Notes under the pieces: model-generated
The model's input: only the letters and a program-made list of their open reading frames with translations
Databases searched by the model: none
What the model was told of the DNA's origin: nothing
From: Jiangella ureilytica
GTDB taxonomy: Bacteria > Actinomycetota > Actinomycetes > Jiangellales > Jiangellaceae
Assembly (NCBI RefSeq): GCF_004348545.1
Contig: NZ_SMKL01000059.1
Span: forward strand, 1-38,944
Length of the DNA stretch: 38,944 bases
Direction of reading: 5' to 3'
In this document: one piece after another, positions 24,434-32,309 of the stretch
Layout: each line of letters starts with the position of its first letter
How positions within the stretch are numbered: position 1 is the stretch's first letter
Program-made: the position numbers and the translations under genes

Positions 24434-24849
24434 GCGTCTACTACGTCGATACCGCGGCGGCGTTGAAGCTGCTGGCGCACGAGGAGCACTCGGAGGCGTT
24501 CGCCGAGTTCTACGACGTTCATGCGTCCGCATCCTGGGTGAGCTCGGCGCTGCTGCGCATCGAGATCGTGCGCGCAGTCGCCCGGGTCCTTCCGGCGGCA
24601 CTCCCGGACGCGCGCGACCTGCTGACCGCGTTCGACTTCATCGCCATCGACGACGACATCGTCGAGAGAGCGATGGATGAGCCGGACCGCATGCTTCGCA
24701 CCCTCGATGCGATTCATCTGGCGACGGCACGTCTTCTCGACACGGAACTCGACGCCTTGGTGACGTACGACGACCGGTTGGCGGCCGCGGCGAGCGATGC
24801 GGGCATGACGGTGGTGAGGCCTGGCGCGCGAGCGCCGCTCAGGTCGTGA
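24430..24849 (+). CDS. PIN-domain ribonuclease toxin (VapC family)
   Basis: A 139-residue PIN-domain RNase, the toxin of the module. The acidic metal-binding residues can be placed: Asp7 in YYVDTAAALK, Glu45 in LLRIEIVRA, Asp93 in LDAIHLATA and Asp114/115 in TYDDRLAAAA. All are present, so it should be active. Such toxins cut tRNA or rRNA when the antitoxin is degraded. The start GTG at 24430 overlaps the antitoxin stop. The last 11 bases overlap the end of the convergent alkyltransferase gene. Confidence 0.9.
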   Translation: MSVYYVDTAAALKLLAHEEHSEAFAEFYDVHASASWVSSALLRIEIVRAVARVLPAALPDARDLLTAFDFIAIDDDIVERAMDEPDRMLRTLDAIHLATARLLDTELDALVTYDDRLAAAASDAGMTVVRPGARAPLRS

Positions 24850-25384
24850 GGCCGGCCGGGCTCCAGTCGAACGTCGGCGGCAGGACGCCCTCGAGCGTCA
24901 GCAGCCAGCGTTTGACCTCGACGCCGTTGCCGCCCGACCCGCCGCTGTAGCCGCCCAGCCCGTCGCTGGCCAGCACGCGATGGCACGGCACGACGATGGG
25001 GATGGGGTTGGCGCCCATGATGCCGCCGATGGCCCGCGCCGGCACGCCCGTGCCGCTGAGGGTCGCGAGCCCGCCGTACGTGACCGACGAGCCGTAGGGC
25101 ACGCTCTGGTGCAGCGTGCGCAGGACCACGCCCGACGCCGAGCCGGTGACGTGGCGCCAGTCGACGGGCACGTCGAAGTCGCGCCGTGCACCCGCGAAGT
25201 ACTCCGACAGCTGGCCCAGCACGGGAGCGAGCCGGTCGCCGTCGTCGACGACGGGCAGGCGGCCGGACGCGACCCGCCGGCCCCAGCTCACCGACGCGAG
25301 GCCGTCGCGGGTGACCGCCACGCTGATGCGGCCGACCGGGGTGTCGAGCCCGCCGACCGCCACGTCCTCACTCACCTCACCCAT
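24839..25384 (-). CDS. ogt: Methylated-DNA--protein-cysteine methyltransferase
   Basis: A 181-residue repair protein that moves the methyl group from O6-methylguanine to its own cysteine, being used up in the process. The active site IVVPCHRVL has the acceptor Cys134; the DNA-binding region VPYGSSVTYGGLATLSG and the ARAIGGIMGANPIPI helix-turn-helix part precede it, and GYSGG follows, all in the usual order. ATG at 25384 is preceded by GGAGG 11-12 bases upstream; GTG a few codons later is an alternative. The longer open frame upstream is antisense-like and is rejected. It runs convergent to the toxin gene with an 11-base overlap at the 3' ends. Confidence 0.92.
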   Translation of the reverse strand: MGEVSEDVAVGGLDTPVGRISVAVTRDGLASVSWGRRVASGRLPVVDDGDRLAPVLGQLSEYFAGARRDFDVPVDWRHVTGSASGVVLRTLHQSVPYGSSVTYGGLATLSGTGVPARAIGGIMGANPIPIVVPCHRVLASDGLGGYSGGSGGNGVEVKRWLLTLEGVLPPTFDWSPAGLTT

Positions 25385-25531
25385 TCTGCCGTCCACCTCC
25401 GACAAGGTCTCGCGCCCGAACTCGGTGCGCTTCGGCAACACGTTGTGGAGGCCCACCAACGCGCCGCCGCGGCGCTGGTGCGAATTGCCGACTATGTCCA
25501 GACGCCGTGTGTCGGTCAGAGTGGAGTCACA

Positions 25532-25553
25532 CCGCCGCGGGCCCCCGCGGCGG
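25532..25553. promoter_or_regulatory. GC-rich hairpin before bioY
   Basis: CCGCCGCGGG (25532-25541) and CCCGCGGCGG (25544-25553) form a perfect inverted repeat with a 2-base centre, 24 bases before the bioY ATG. It could be an operator or leader hairpin. I see no recognisable BioQ or BirA operator in this gap. Confidence 0.4.
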
Positions 25554-25577
25554 ACGCACGTCAGACAGGAGATCTCG

Positions 25578-26177
25578 ATGGCAGGACGGTCGCGGCTGCC
25601 CGCCGGCGATCTGGCCCGCATCGCCGCGTTCGCGGCGTTCATCGCGGTGCTGGGATTGCCGGGCTCGTTCCACCTCTTCGGCAACGCCGTCCCGGTGACG
25701 CTGCAGTCGATGGGCCCGTTGCTGGCCGGGGCGATCCTCGGCTCGCGGCGGGGCGCGCTGTCGGTGCTGCTGTTCCTGGGCCTGGTCGCGGCCGGGCTGC
25801 CGCTGCTGGCCGGCGGACGGGGCGGGCTCGGGGTGTTCGCGGGCCCGTCGGTGGGCTACCTGATCGGCTTCGTGGTGTCGGCGTTCCTGGTCGGGCTGAT
25901 CGTGGAGCGGTCCGGACGCCGGCCGGGCGTGCACTGGGTGCTGGTCGCCTGCCTGGCCGGCTCGGCGGCCACGCTGGCCATCGGCATCCCGGTCCAGTCG
26001 GCGGTCACGGGGGTGCCGCTGGCCGAGACCTTCCAGCTCTCGCTCGCGTTCGTGCCGGGTGACGCCGCGAAGGCGGTGTTCGCGGCCCTCGTCGCCTCGG
26101 GGGCGCAGCGCGCGTATCCCGACGCTGCGCCGGCCGCCCGGCTGGACCGCGCCGAAGATCGCGCCGACCGGGCCTGA
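25578..26177 (+). CDS. bioY: Biotin transporter BioY (ECF S component)
   Basis: A 199-residue membrane protein, the substrate-binding S component for biotin. It shows the BioY pattern: ARIAAFAAFIAVLGLPGSFH, PVTLQSMGPLLAGAILGSRR, then GGRGGLGVFAGPSVGYLIGF, and late PGDAAKAVFAALVA. Around six membrane helices are predicted. ATG at 25578 follows AGGAGA (25567-25572); the open frame continues upstream without meaning. It leads a cluster with an acyl-CoA ligase, a thiolase-like gene and an EcfT-type gene. No ATPase (BioM/EcfA) is present here, so BioY must use one from elsewhere or act alone. Confidence 0.92.
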   Translation: MAGRSRLPAGDLARIAAFAAFIAVLGLPGSFHLFGNAVPVTLQSMGPLLAGAILGSRRGALSVLLFLGLVAAGLPLLAGGRGGLGVFAGPSVGYLIGFVVSAFLVGLIVERSGRRPGVHWVLVACLAGSAATLAIGIPVQSAVTGVPLAETFQLSLAFVPGDAAKAVFAALVASGAQRAYPDAAPAARLDRAEDRADRA

Positions 26178-26189
26178 GACGCTGCATCG

Positions 26190-27500
26190 ATGCCAGTCTT
26201 CCGCGAGGTCATGGCGCATGCGGCCGACCACCCGCACCGCGTCGCCGTCCGATACGGCGACGCGGTGCGCACGTATGCGCAGCTGGCGGCCGGCGCCGAG
26301 GCCGCGCGCCCGGACGTCGAGCCCGGTGCCCTGGTCCCGCTGACGGACGGCGACCCGCTCGCCCTGCTCACGGGGCTGCTGGCCGCCGACGGTGCGGGCG
26401 CGGTCCCGCTGGTCTGCGATCCGGCGTGGCGACCCGAGCATCGGCGGGCGATGCTCGGTGCGCTGCCGGCGACGGTGGGCGCTGCGGCGACGCACGACCT
26501 GGCCTGGGCCGGGTTCACGTCCGGCAGCACGGGCCGGCCGCGGGTCGTCGTGCGGTCACGGTCGTCGTGGACGGGCTCGTTCGCGGCGACCGGCCGGCTC
26601 ACCGGGATCGGCCCGGACGACACCGTCCTGGTACCGGGGTCGCTGTCGTGGTCGCTGACGGCGTTCGCGACGGCGCACGCGCTGGCCGCCGGCGCCACGG
26701 TCCTGCTGACCGGTGACTGGTCGGCCCCGGCTCTGCGGGCCGCGCTTCCCGCGGCCGATGTCGCTCATCTCGTGCCGCACCGCCTGGCGACGGCGCTCGA
26801 GGCGGCCGGCGGGCGCGGCCGGCTGCGGACGGCGGTGGTCGGCGGCGCCGCGCTGGGGACGGCGCTGCGCGACCGGGCCGCGGACGCGGGGGTCGGCGTC
26901 GTCGCGTACTACGGCGCCACCGAGCTGTCCTTCGTCGCCGTCGACCCGGACGGGGCCGGGTTGCGCCCGTTCGACGAGGTGGAGATCGCGCTTCGGCCGG
27001 CGGCGCCCGGCCTGGCGGAGGTGTGGGTGCGCTCGCCCTGGCTGGCGCACGGGTACCTGGGCGACGGCGGTCCCCTGCGCCGCGACGACGACGGCTGGGC
27101 GACGGTGGGCGACCTCGCCGACGCCGACGCCGACGGCGACGGCGACGGCCCGCTCGTCCTGCGGGGCCGGGCCGACGGCGCGATCCTCACCGGGGGCGCC
27201 ACCGTCGTTCCCGAGGACGTCGAGGCGGTGCTGGCCGCGGTGCCGGGGGTCGACGGCGTCGTCGTGATCGGGGTGCCGCACGCCGGCCTGGGCGAGGTCG
27301 TCGCCGCCGTCGTGCGGGGCGCCGGGGTCACGCGGGCCGCGCTCGAGGCCGTCGCCCGCGAGCGGCTCGCCCCGGCGCAGCGGCCGCGGCGCTGGCTCGC
27401 CGTCGACGACCTGCCCCGGACACCGGTCGGCAAGCCGGCCCGCGCGCAGGTCGGCGCGGGTGTGGCGTCCGGCGCCCTCGCCGCCCGGCCCCTGACATGA
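26190..27500 (+). CDS. AMP-binding acyl-CoA ligase (YhfT-like)
   Basis: A 436-residue acyl-activating enzyme, shorter than the usual 500-550. It has the ATP loop FTSGSTGRPRVVV, the AMP-binding YYGATE, the hinge region GRADGAILTGGATVVPEDVE and the C-terminal lysine in PRTPVGKPAR. The N-terminal region before the ATP loop is reduced. A low-complexity acidic insert, DADADGDGDG, from a GCCGAC/GGCGAC repeat near 27118-27150, sits before GRADG. The gene is 12 bases behind bioY and overlaps the thiolase by ATGA. In Bacillus subtilis the biotin-regulated yhfU-yhfT-yhfS genes have the same three functions, so a link to biotin, perhaps via the pimelate moiety, is plausible but unproven. Confidence 0.88.
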   Translation: MPVFREVMAHAADHPHRVAVRYGDAVRTYAQLAAGAEAARPDVEPGALVPLTDGDPLALLTGLLAADGAGAVPLVCDPAWRPEHRRAMLGALPATVGAAATHDLAWAGFTSGSTGRPRVVVRSRSSWTGSFAATGRLTGIGPDDTVLVPGSLSWSLTAFATAHALAAGATVLLTGDWSAPALRAALPAADVAHLVPHRLATALEAAGGRGRLRTAVVGGAALGTALRDRAADAGVGVVAYYGATELSFVAVDPDGAGLRPFDEVEIALRPAAPGLAEVWVRSPWLAHGYLGDGGPLRRDDDGWATVGDLADADADGDGDGPLVLRGRADGAILTGGATVVPEDVEAVLAAVPGVDGVVVIGVPHAGLGEVVAAVVRGAGVTRAALEAVARERLAPAQRPRRWLAVDDLPRTPVGKPARAQVGAGVASGALAARPLT

Positions 27501-28654
27501 GCGCGCCCGTCGTCGTCGCGGCCCGGCGCACACCCATCGGCACCGCGGGACGGAAGCTGCGCGAGGTCACCGTCGACAAGCTGGCCGCACCCGTGCTGGC
27601 GGCGGTCGTCGACGACGTCTGGCCGCTCACCGCCATGCGCGGCGTCGACGACGTCGTCCTCGGCAACTGCCTGGGTCCGGGTGGCAACGTCGCGCGCGTC
27701 GCGGCACTGGCCGCCGGGCTCGACGTCACCGTGCCGGGCGTCACCGTCGACCGGCAGTGCGGCAGCGGACTGGCGGCGATCCTGCAGGCCGGCCAGTTTA
27801 TCCGGGCCGGTGACGCGCGGCTGGTGCTGGCCGGCGGTGCCGAGAGCGCGTCGACGGCGCCGCGGCGCTCGCACCGGGTGGCGCCCGACGGCGGCAGCCC
27901 CGGCCCGTACGAGCGCGCGCCGTTCACCCCGCGGGCCTACGGCGACCCGGACATGGGCGTCGCCGCCGAGGACCTGGCCCGCGCCCGCGGCGTCACCCGC
28001 GGCCGGCAGGACGCCTACGCCGCCGCCAGCCACGCGAAGGCGCTGCTCGCCCGCGACGCCGGCCGGTTCGACGACGAGCTGATACCGGTCGGCGGCCTGC
28101 ACCGCGACGACCGGCCCCGACGACTGGACCCCGCCGTCCTGGCCCGGATGCCCGCGGCGTTCGTGCCGCGTGGGACGGTGACCGCGGGCAACTCGTGCGC
28201 GAACAGCGACGGCGCCGCCGTCGTCGCCCTGGTCGGCGACGACCTGCGCGCCGGCCGGCCGGGGCTGCGGCTGGTGGCCGGCGCCGTCGTCGGCTGCGAC
28301 CCGCGGCTGCCCGGGTGGGGTCCGGTGCCGGCGGTGCGTCGCGTGCTGTCGGCCGCGGGCGTCCGGCTGAGCGACCTGGCCGCCGTCGAGATCGTCGAGG
28401 CGTTCGCCGGGCAGGTGCTCGCCGTCACCGACGCGCTGGGGCTGGACCCGCTCGGCAAGCACGCGGAGCTGGTCTGCGCCGACGGGGGAGCGCTGGCGCT
28501 GGGGCACCCCTGGGGCGCGTCGGGCGCCGTCGTGGTCGTGCGGCTGTTCGGCCGGCTGGTCCGCGGTGGCGCGCCGGCCGGCACCCTCGGGCTGGCGACG
28601 GCGGCGATCGGCGGGGGCATGGGCGTGGCCGGGCTGTTCGAGGTGGTCCGGTGA
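27497..28654 (+). CDS. Thiolase-like protein lacking the second catalytic cysteine (YhfS-like)
   Basis: A 385-residue thiolase-superfamily protein. The nucleophile Cys88 is present in VDRQCGSGL, and His337 in GGALALGHPWGASGA. The C-terminal active-site motif, normally C-I/V-GGG, reads ATAAIGGGMG, so the general acid/base Cys is Ala370 (GCG at 28604-28606). The normal NEAF motif reads VEAF, so the oxyanion-hole Asn is Val300. The enzyme may therefore be altered in chemistry, perhaps an acyltransferase or hydrolase, or have lost thiolysis. ATG at 27497 overlaps the ligase stop. It lies in the bioY cluster and is followed by an EcfT-type gene overlapping its stop. Confidence 0.88.
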   Translation: MSAPVVVAARRTPIGTAGRKLREVTVDKLAAPVLAAVVDDVWPLTAMRGVDDVVLGNCLGPGGNVARVAALAAGLDVTVPGVTVDRQCGSGLAAILQAGQFIRAGDARLVLAGGAESASTAPRRSHRVAPDGGSPGPYERAPFTPRAYGDPDMGVAAEDLARARGVTRGRQDAYAAASHAKALLARDAGRFDDELIPVGGLHRDDRPRRLDPAVLARMPAAFVPRGTVTAGNSCANSDGAAVVALVGDDLRAGRPGLRLVAGAVVGCDPRLPGWGPVPAVRRVLSAAGVRLSDLAAVEIVEAFAGQVLAVTDALGLDPLGKHAELVCADGGALALGHPWGASGAVVVVRLFGRLVRGGAPAGTLGLATAAIGGGMGVAGLFEVVR

Positions 28655-29256
28655 CGATGCTGACCGGCGCCTATGTGCCCGGCCGATCGGTGGTGCACCG
28701 GGCGCCGGCGGGCGCGAAGCTGGCGGTGCTCGCGGTCGCCTGCACGGCGCTGGTGTTCGCGCGGACGCCGTTGTGGGTGGGCGTGGCGGGGGCGGTCGTG
28801 GTCGCGCTGTACGTGCTCGCGCGGGTGGGGCGGCGGGCCGCATGGGGGCAGTTGCGGCCGCTGCGCTGGCTGGTCGTCGTGCTGATGGTCATCCAGGTGC
28901 TGGTCGCCGACCTGCCGACGGCGGTGACGCTGACGGCGCGGCTGGTGCTCGCCGTCGCGCTGGCCGCCCTGGTCACGCTGACCACCCGGACCACGGACCT
29001 GATGGCGGCGCTGGAACGGGGGCTGCGGCCGTTCCGCCGCCTCGGCGTCGACCCGGCCCGGGTGTCGCTGCTCATGTCGCTGGCGCTGCGCAGCGTCCCG
29101 GTGGTCGCCGGGATCGCCGGGCGGATCCGCGAGGCCCGGTGGGCCCGCGGCCGCGAGCGCAGCGTCCGCGCGTTCGCCGTCCCCCTCGTCGTCGGCGTGC
29201 TGCGCCACGCCGACGCGATGGGCGAGGCCCTGCAGGCTCGCGGCCTCGACGACTGA
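28651..29256 (+). CDS. ECF transporter transmembrane subunit (EcfT/BioN-like)
   Basis: A 201-residue integral membrane T component that couples ATP hydrolysis to the S component. After GAYVPGRSVVHRAPAGAKLA there are helices (LAVLAVACTALVFA; WVGVAGAVVVALYVLARVG; LRWLVVVLMVIQVLVA; LVLAVALAALVTL). The cytoplasmic coupling region contains the expected Arg-containing A-R motifs: RIREARWARGRER and DAMGEALQARGLDD. GTG at 28651 overlaps the thiolase stop as GTGA; ATG at 28657 is the alternative. As the cluster has bioY, this is probably BioN-like. The partner ATPase is not encoded in this window. Confidence 0.88.
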   Translation: MTMLTGAYVPGRSVVHRAPAGAKLAVLAVACTALVFARTPLWVGVAGAVVVALYVLARVGRRAAWGQLRPLRWLVVVLMVIQVLVADLPTAVTLTARLVLAVALAALVTLTTRTTDLMAALERGLRPFRRLGVDPARVSLLMSLALRSVPVVAGIAGRIREARWARGRERSVRAFAVPLVVGVLRHADAMGEALQARGLDD

Positions 29257-29267
29257 CCGGCTCGGGG

Positions 29268-30848
29268 TCAGGACGAGACCTGTGCCACCCCCGGGACGCC
29301 GGCTTCGACGTAGACGCTGGCCCGGGTGCTGACCGGCGCGTCCGGCCGGCGCACGTACGGAACCACCCGGTAGTCCGTCCGCCAGCTGTCCGCCGTCAGG
29401 GTGCAGGTGGCGTAGCCGCGCTGGACGTTGTGGAACTTCATGTGCGGGTTCTCGGCCAGCCACACCCCGCCGAGTGCGTCCTGGTCGGCGCCGTCGCCGC
29501 CGGAGCTGATCGACGTCGCCAGGAACTCCGTCCCGACGGTCGCCGACGCGGGGTCGTCGAAATTCGCCTTCAGGTCGGCGGCGACGCTGCGGTGTGCGTC
29601 GCCGGTGATGACGACGAAGTTGTCGACGCCGCGCTCGCGGACGCCGTCGAGCAGCCGGGTCCGGGCCGCCGCGTAGCCGTCCCAGGTGTCCATGCCGAAC
29701 GCCTGCACCGGACCGGCCTCGTGATCGGCCTGCATCATGAAGATCTGGTTGGCCATCACCTTCCACGTGGCCGGCGCGTCCGACAGCCCGTCGAGCAGCC
29801 ACGACTCCTGTGCAGCGCCGAGCATCGTGCGGGCCGGGTCGAGACGGTCCTCGCAGTCGATCCGCCGTCCGTCGCCGCAGGCCTGGTTGTCGCGGTACTG
29901 GCGGGTGTCGACGACGTTGAAGTCGGCCAGCGTGCCGTAGCGCAGCCGCCGGTAGAGCTGCATGTCCGGGCCCGACGGCATCGACGTGCGGCGCAGCGGG
30001 GTGTTCTCGTAGTACGCCTTGAGCGCGGCGACCCGGCGGGCGGCGAACTCCGCGCCGCCGACGTCGCCGCCGTCGAGGTCGTCGGCCCAGTTGTTGTCGA
30101 TCTCGTGGTCGTCGAGCACCACGACCCACGGCGCGGCGGCGTGACTGGCCTGCAGGTCCGGGTCGCTCTTGTACTGGCTGTAGCGGACCCGGTAGTCGGT
30201 GAGCGAGAAGCACTCGGCGGCGGGCAGGTGGGCGCGGCCGATGCTGCCGACGTTGCCGCCCTCGTAGATGTAGTCGCCCAGGTGCACCACCAGGTCGACG
30301 TCGTCCTCGGCGAGGTGCCGGAACGCCGTGAAGTAGCCGTCGGCGTAGTTCTGGCAGCTGGCGAACCCGAAGCGCACCTGCTCCGGCGTCGCGTCCGCGG
30401 CCGGCGCGGTGCGGGTGCGGCCGACGGGGCTCAGCTCGCGGCCCGCCCGGAACCGGTACCAGTACTCCCGCCCCGGCTCCAGCCCGCCGACCTCCGCGTG
30501 CACGGCGTGCGCGAGCTCCGGCGTCGCGCGGACGGTGCCGGCCCGCTCGACCTGCCGGAACCGCGGGTCGCGGGCGATCTGCCACTCGACGGGGACGGCC
30601 CGCTGGGCCATCCCACCACTGCCGTCGACGGCGAGCGGCTCCGGCGCCAGCCGGGTCCACAGCACGACGCCGCCGGGGAGCGGGTCGCCGGACGCCACGC
30701 CGAGCGTGAACGGGTTCTCGCGGAAGACGGGGTTGGCGCGGACCGGCGCGGCCGAGAAACCGGCGGTAGCGGCGGCGAAGGTGAGCATGCCACCGCCGGT
30801 CAGGGCGAGGAAACGGCGCCGGTCGAGGGTGGACGGCGATGCGGGCAC
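29268..30848 (-). CDS. phoD: Tat-exported PhoD-family alkaline phosphatase
   Basis: A 526-residue exported metallophosphoesterase. The start is taken as GTG at 30848 because GGAGGT (30854-30859) lies 5 bases before it; ATG at 30884 would add 12 residues without a ribosome site. The twin-arginine motif LDRRRFLALTGG is at residues 8-19, followed by the hydrophobic signal. PhoD features follow: the N-terminal domain (NPFTLGVASGDPLPGGVVLW), LGDYIYEGG, the metal-binding DDHEIDNNW, and VITGDAHRS. It frees phosphate from phosphomono- and diesters outside the cell, needing Ca and Fe in known members. I see no Pho-box in the short upstream gap. It is convergent with the EcfT-type gene. Confidence 0.9.
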   Translation of the reverse strand: MPASPSTLDRRRFLALTGGGMLTFAAATAGFSAAPVRANPVFRENPFTLGVASGDPLPGGVVLWTRLAPEPLAVDGSGGMAQRAVPVEWQIARDPRFRQVERAGTVRATPELAHAVHAEVGGLEPGREYWYRFRAGRELSPVGRTRTAPAADATPEQVRFGFASCQNYADGYFTAFRHLAEDDVDLVVHLGDYIYEGGNVGSIGRAHLPAAECFSLTDYRVRYSQYKSDPDLQASHAAAPWVVVLDDHEIDNNWADDLDGGDVGGAEFAARRVAALKAYYENTPLRRTSMPSGPDMQLYRRLRYGTLADFNVVDTRQYRDNQACGDGRRIDCEDRLDPARTMLGAAQESWLLDGLSDAPATWKVMANQIFMMQADHEAGPVQAFGMDTWDGYAAARTRLLDGVRERGVDNFVVITGDAHRSVAADLKANFDDPASATVGTEFLATSISSGGDGADQDALGGVWLAENPHMKFHNVQRGYATCTLTADSWRTDYRVVPYVRRPDAPVSTRASVYVEAGVPGVAQVSS

Positions 30849-30959
30849 GGGCGACCTCCGAGGCGTGTGGGTGTCCGATGACATCACTCGTGGTCGCACG
30901 TCCGGTCGAGCCCGAATGAACGCTCGGCGTCGGCCCGGTGAAGACCCCGATCCCGGAAC

Positions 30960-31844
30960 TCAGCCCGGGGCGGGGCGGCCGAACTCCTCGATCAGGACCG
31001 GGTACTGCTCGCCACCGTGGCCGGCGGCGATCGCGCGGTCGGCGATCTCCTTGAACAGCCTCGGCAGCTCGGCGTTGACGCCCAGGGCCTCGCTCTGTTC
31101 GATCAGGTGGGTCATCGCGCGCGCATCGGTCTCGAGGGCCGACACCTCGGCCGGGAAGGAGCCGGCGTCGACCTGCTCGGCGTACCCGGGCAGCCAGTCG
31201 GCCACGCCGGCGGCCATCATGCGGGCGAACGGCGCGTACGTGACGGCGTCGACCCCGGCGGTCCTGAGCATGGCCGTCCCCAGGAGCCAGGCGTTCAGCA
31301 CGCTCCACATCATGGCGAGCCCGGCCGCGTCGTACAGCGACGCCAGCCCGTGGTCCGCGCCGAGGTGGGTGACGGTCCCGAGGGCGGCGAGCGTCGCCTC
31401 GTGCGGCTCGAAGTCCGGCCGCGGCCCGCTGTGCAGGATGACGGCGTCCGGGGTCCCGATCGCCGGCGGGACGGCCATGATGGCGCCGTCGAGGTAGCGG
31501 GCGCCGCGCTGCTCGGCCCATCGGGCGGTCTCGCGTGCCTGCGCCGAGTCGCCCGAGGTCAGATTGATCACCGTCGAGCCGCTCAGCTCGACGTCGCTCG
31601 CGCCGAGCAGGTCGCGCACGGCGGTGTAGTCGGTGAGGCAGATGATCGTCAGCGGGCTGGCCGCCAGCGCCGCGCCGGGCGTCGTCGCGAGCCGGGCGCC
31701 GCCGGCCACGAGCTCGGCGGCCTTGGAGGTCGTGCGGTTCCACACGGTCGTGGGGTGTCCGGCCCGCAGGAACGCGGCGGCGAGGGCCCGGCCCATCAGT
31801 CCGAGGCCGATGACGGTGACGGGTGCGGTGGTCGTGTCGGTCAT
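30960..31844 (-). CDS. NAD(P)-dependent imine-reductase-like oxidoreductase
   Basis: A 294-residue enzyme of the beta-hydroxyacid dehydrogenase/imine reductase group. The Rossmann motif is TVIGLGLMGRALAAAFLRAG, with Gly13, Gly15 and Gly18, followed by WNRTTSKAAELV, which suits NADPH binding. INLTSGDSAQARETARWAEQ and GARYLDGAIMAVPPAIGTPD follow, and a helical C-terminal half with MAAGVADWLPGYAEQ gives the dimer site. This combination is typical of actinomycete imine reductases, but 3-hydroxy acid dehydrogenases are close. ATG at 31844 lies about 9 bases from a likely -10, so the message would be nearly leaderless. It is divergent from a MerR-family gene that probably controls it. Confidence 0.85.
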   Translation of the reverse strand: MTDTTTAPVTVIGLGLMGRALAAAFLRAGHPTTVWNRTTSKAAELVAGGARLATTPGAALAASPLTIICLTDYTAVRDLLGASDVELSGSTVINLTSGDSAQARETARWAEQRGARYLDGAIMAVPPAIGTPDAVILHSGPRPDFEPHEATLAALGTVTHLGADHGLASLYDAAGLAMMWSVLNAWLLGTAMLRTAGVDAVTYAPFARMMAAGVADWLPGYAEQVDAGSFPAEVSALETDARAMTHLIEQSEALGVNAELPRLFKEIADRAIAAGHGGEQYPVLIEEFGRPAPG

Positions 31845-31857
31845 GGCGGCTATCGTC

Positions 31858-31881
31858 GACGTTGATACCGGTGTGAAGGTC
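31858..31881. promoter_or_regulatory. MerR-type operator in the divergent promoter
   Basis: The 24-base imperfect palindrome centred on ACCGGT (half-site GACCTTCACACC on the minus strand) matches 9 of 12 bases. On the minus strand a -35 TTGACC (31878-31883) and a -10-like GACGAT (31852-31857) are separated by about 20 bases, and the palindrome occupies the spacer. Long spacers filled by a palindrome are the hallmark of MerR-activated promoters, so MerR likely activates the oxidoreductase gene. Confidence 0.6.
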
Positions 31882-31894
31882 AAGCGAGGTCGCG

Positions 31895-32287
31895 ATGCGA
31901 ATCGGTGAACTGAGCCGGCGCACGGGCGTCAACGCCCACCAGCTGCGCTACTACGAGTCCCAGGGACTCCTCGCACCGGACCGCGGCGCGAACGGCTACC
32001 GGGAGTACGACGAGAGCGCCGTGCTGCGGGTCAAGCAGATCCGGCACCTGCTCGGCGCCGGGCTCTCCTCCGAGGACATCGCCTACCTGCTGCCCTGCGC
32101 GGTCGGCGAGGCCCCGGAGCTGCTCGGCTGCCCCGAGCTGCTGGCCGCCATGCGGTCGCGGCTGCGGCGCCTCGACGACCAGCTGGACCGGCTGGCCCGC
32201 TCCCGCGGCGCCCTCGTCGACTACATCGACGCGGCCGAGCGGCAGGGCGGCGAGAGCTATCCGCCGTCCGAGGCCGTCCCCGCCTGA
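31895..32287 (+). CDS. MerR family transcriptional regulator
   Basis: A 130-residue regulator. The winged helix-turn-helix MRIGELSRRTGVNAHQLRYY and ESQGLLAPDRGANGYREYDE is classic MerR, followed by RVKQIRHLLGAGLSSEDIAY and a coiled-coil dimer helix (RSRLRRLDDQLDRLARSRGA). Two cysteines, Cys68 in LLPCAVG and Cys79 in LLGCPELL, might sense redox or metals, though this pair is common in a subgroup without known metal binding. ATG at 31895 follows GAGG (31885-31888). It is divergent from the imine-reductase-like gene, with an operator-like palindrome between them. The effector is unknown. Confidence 0.9.
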   Translation: MRIGELSRRTGVNAHQLRYYESQGLLAPDRGANGYREYDESAVLRVKQIRHLLGAGLSSEDIAYLLPCAVGEAPELLGCPELLAAMRSRLRRLDDQLDRLARSRGALVDYIDAAERQGGESYPPSEAVPA

Positions 32288-32309
32288 GCCGTCTTCCGCG
32301 CCGGTCCGG

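Noticed and set aside
28015-31932. A 1305-codon minus-strand open frame across several genes
   Set aside because: It runs antisense to the thiolase, EcfT gene and others, and is Arg/Pro/Ala-rich without domains. GC-rich third positions create such frames. The genes in the other frames have clear motifs.
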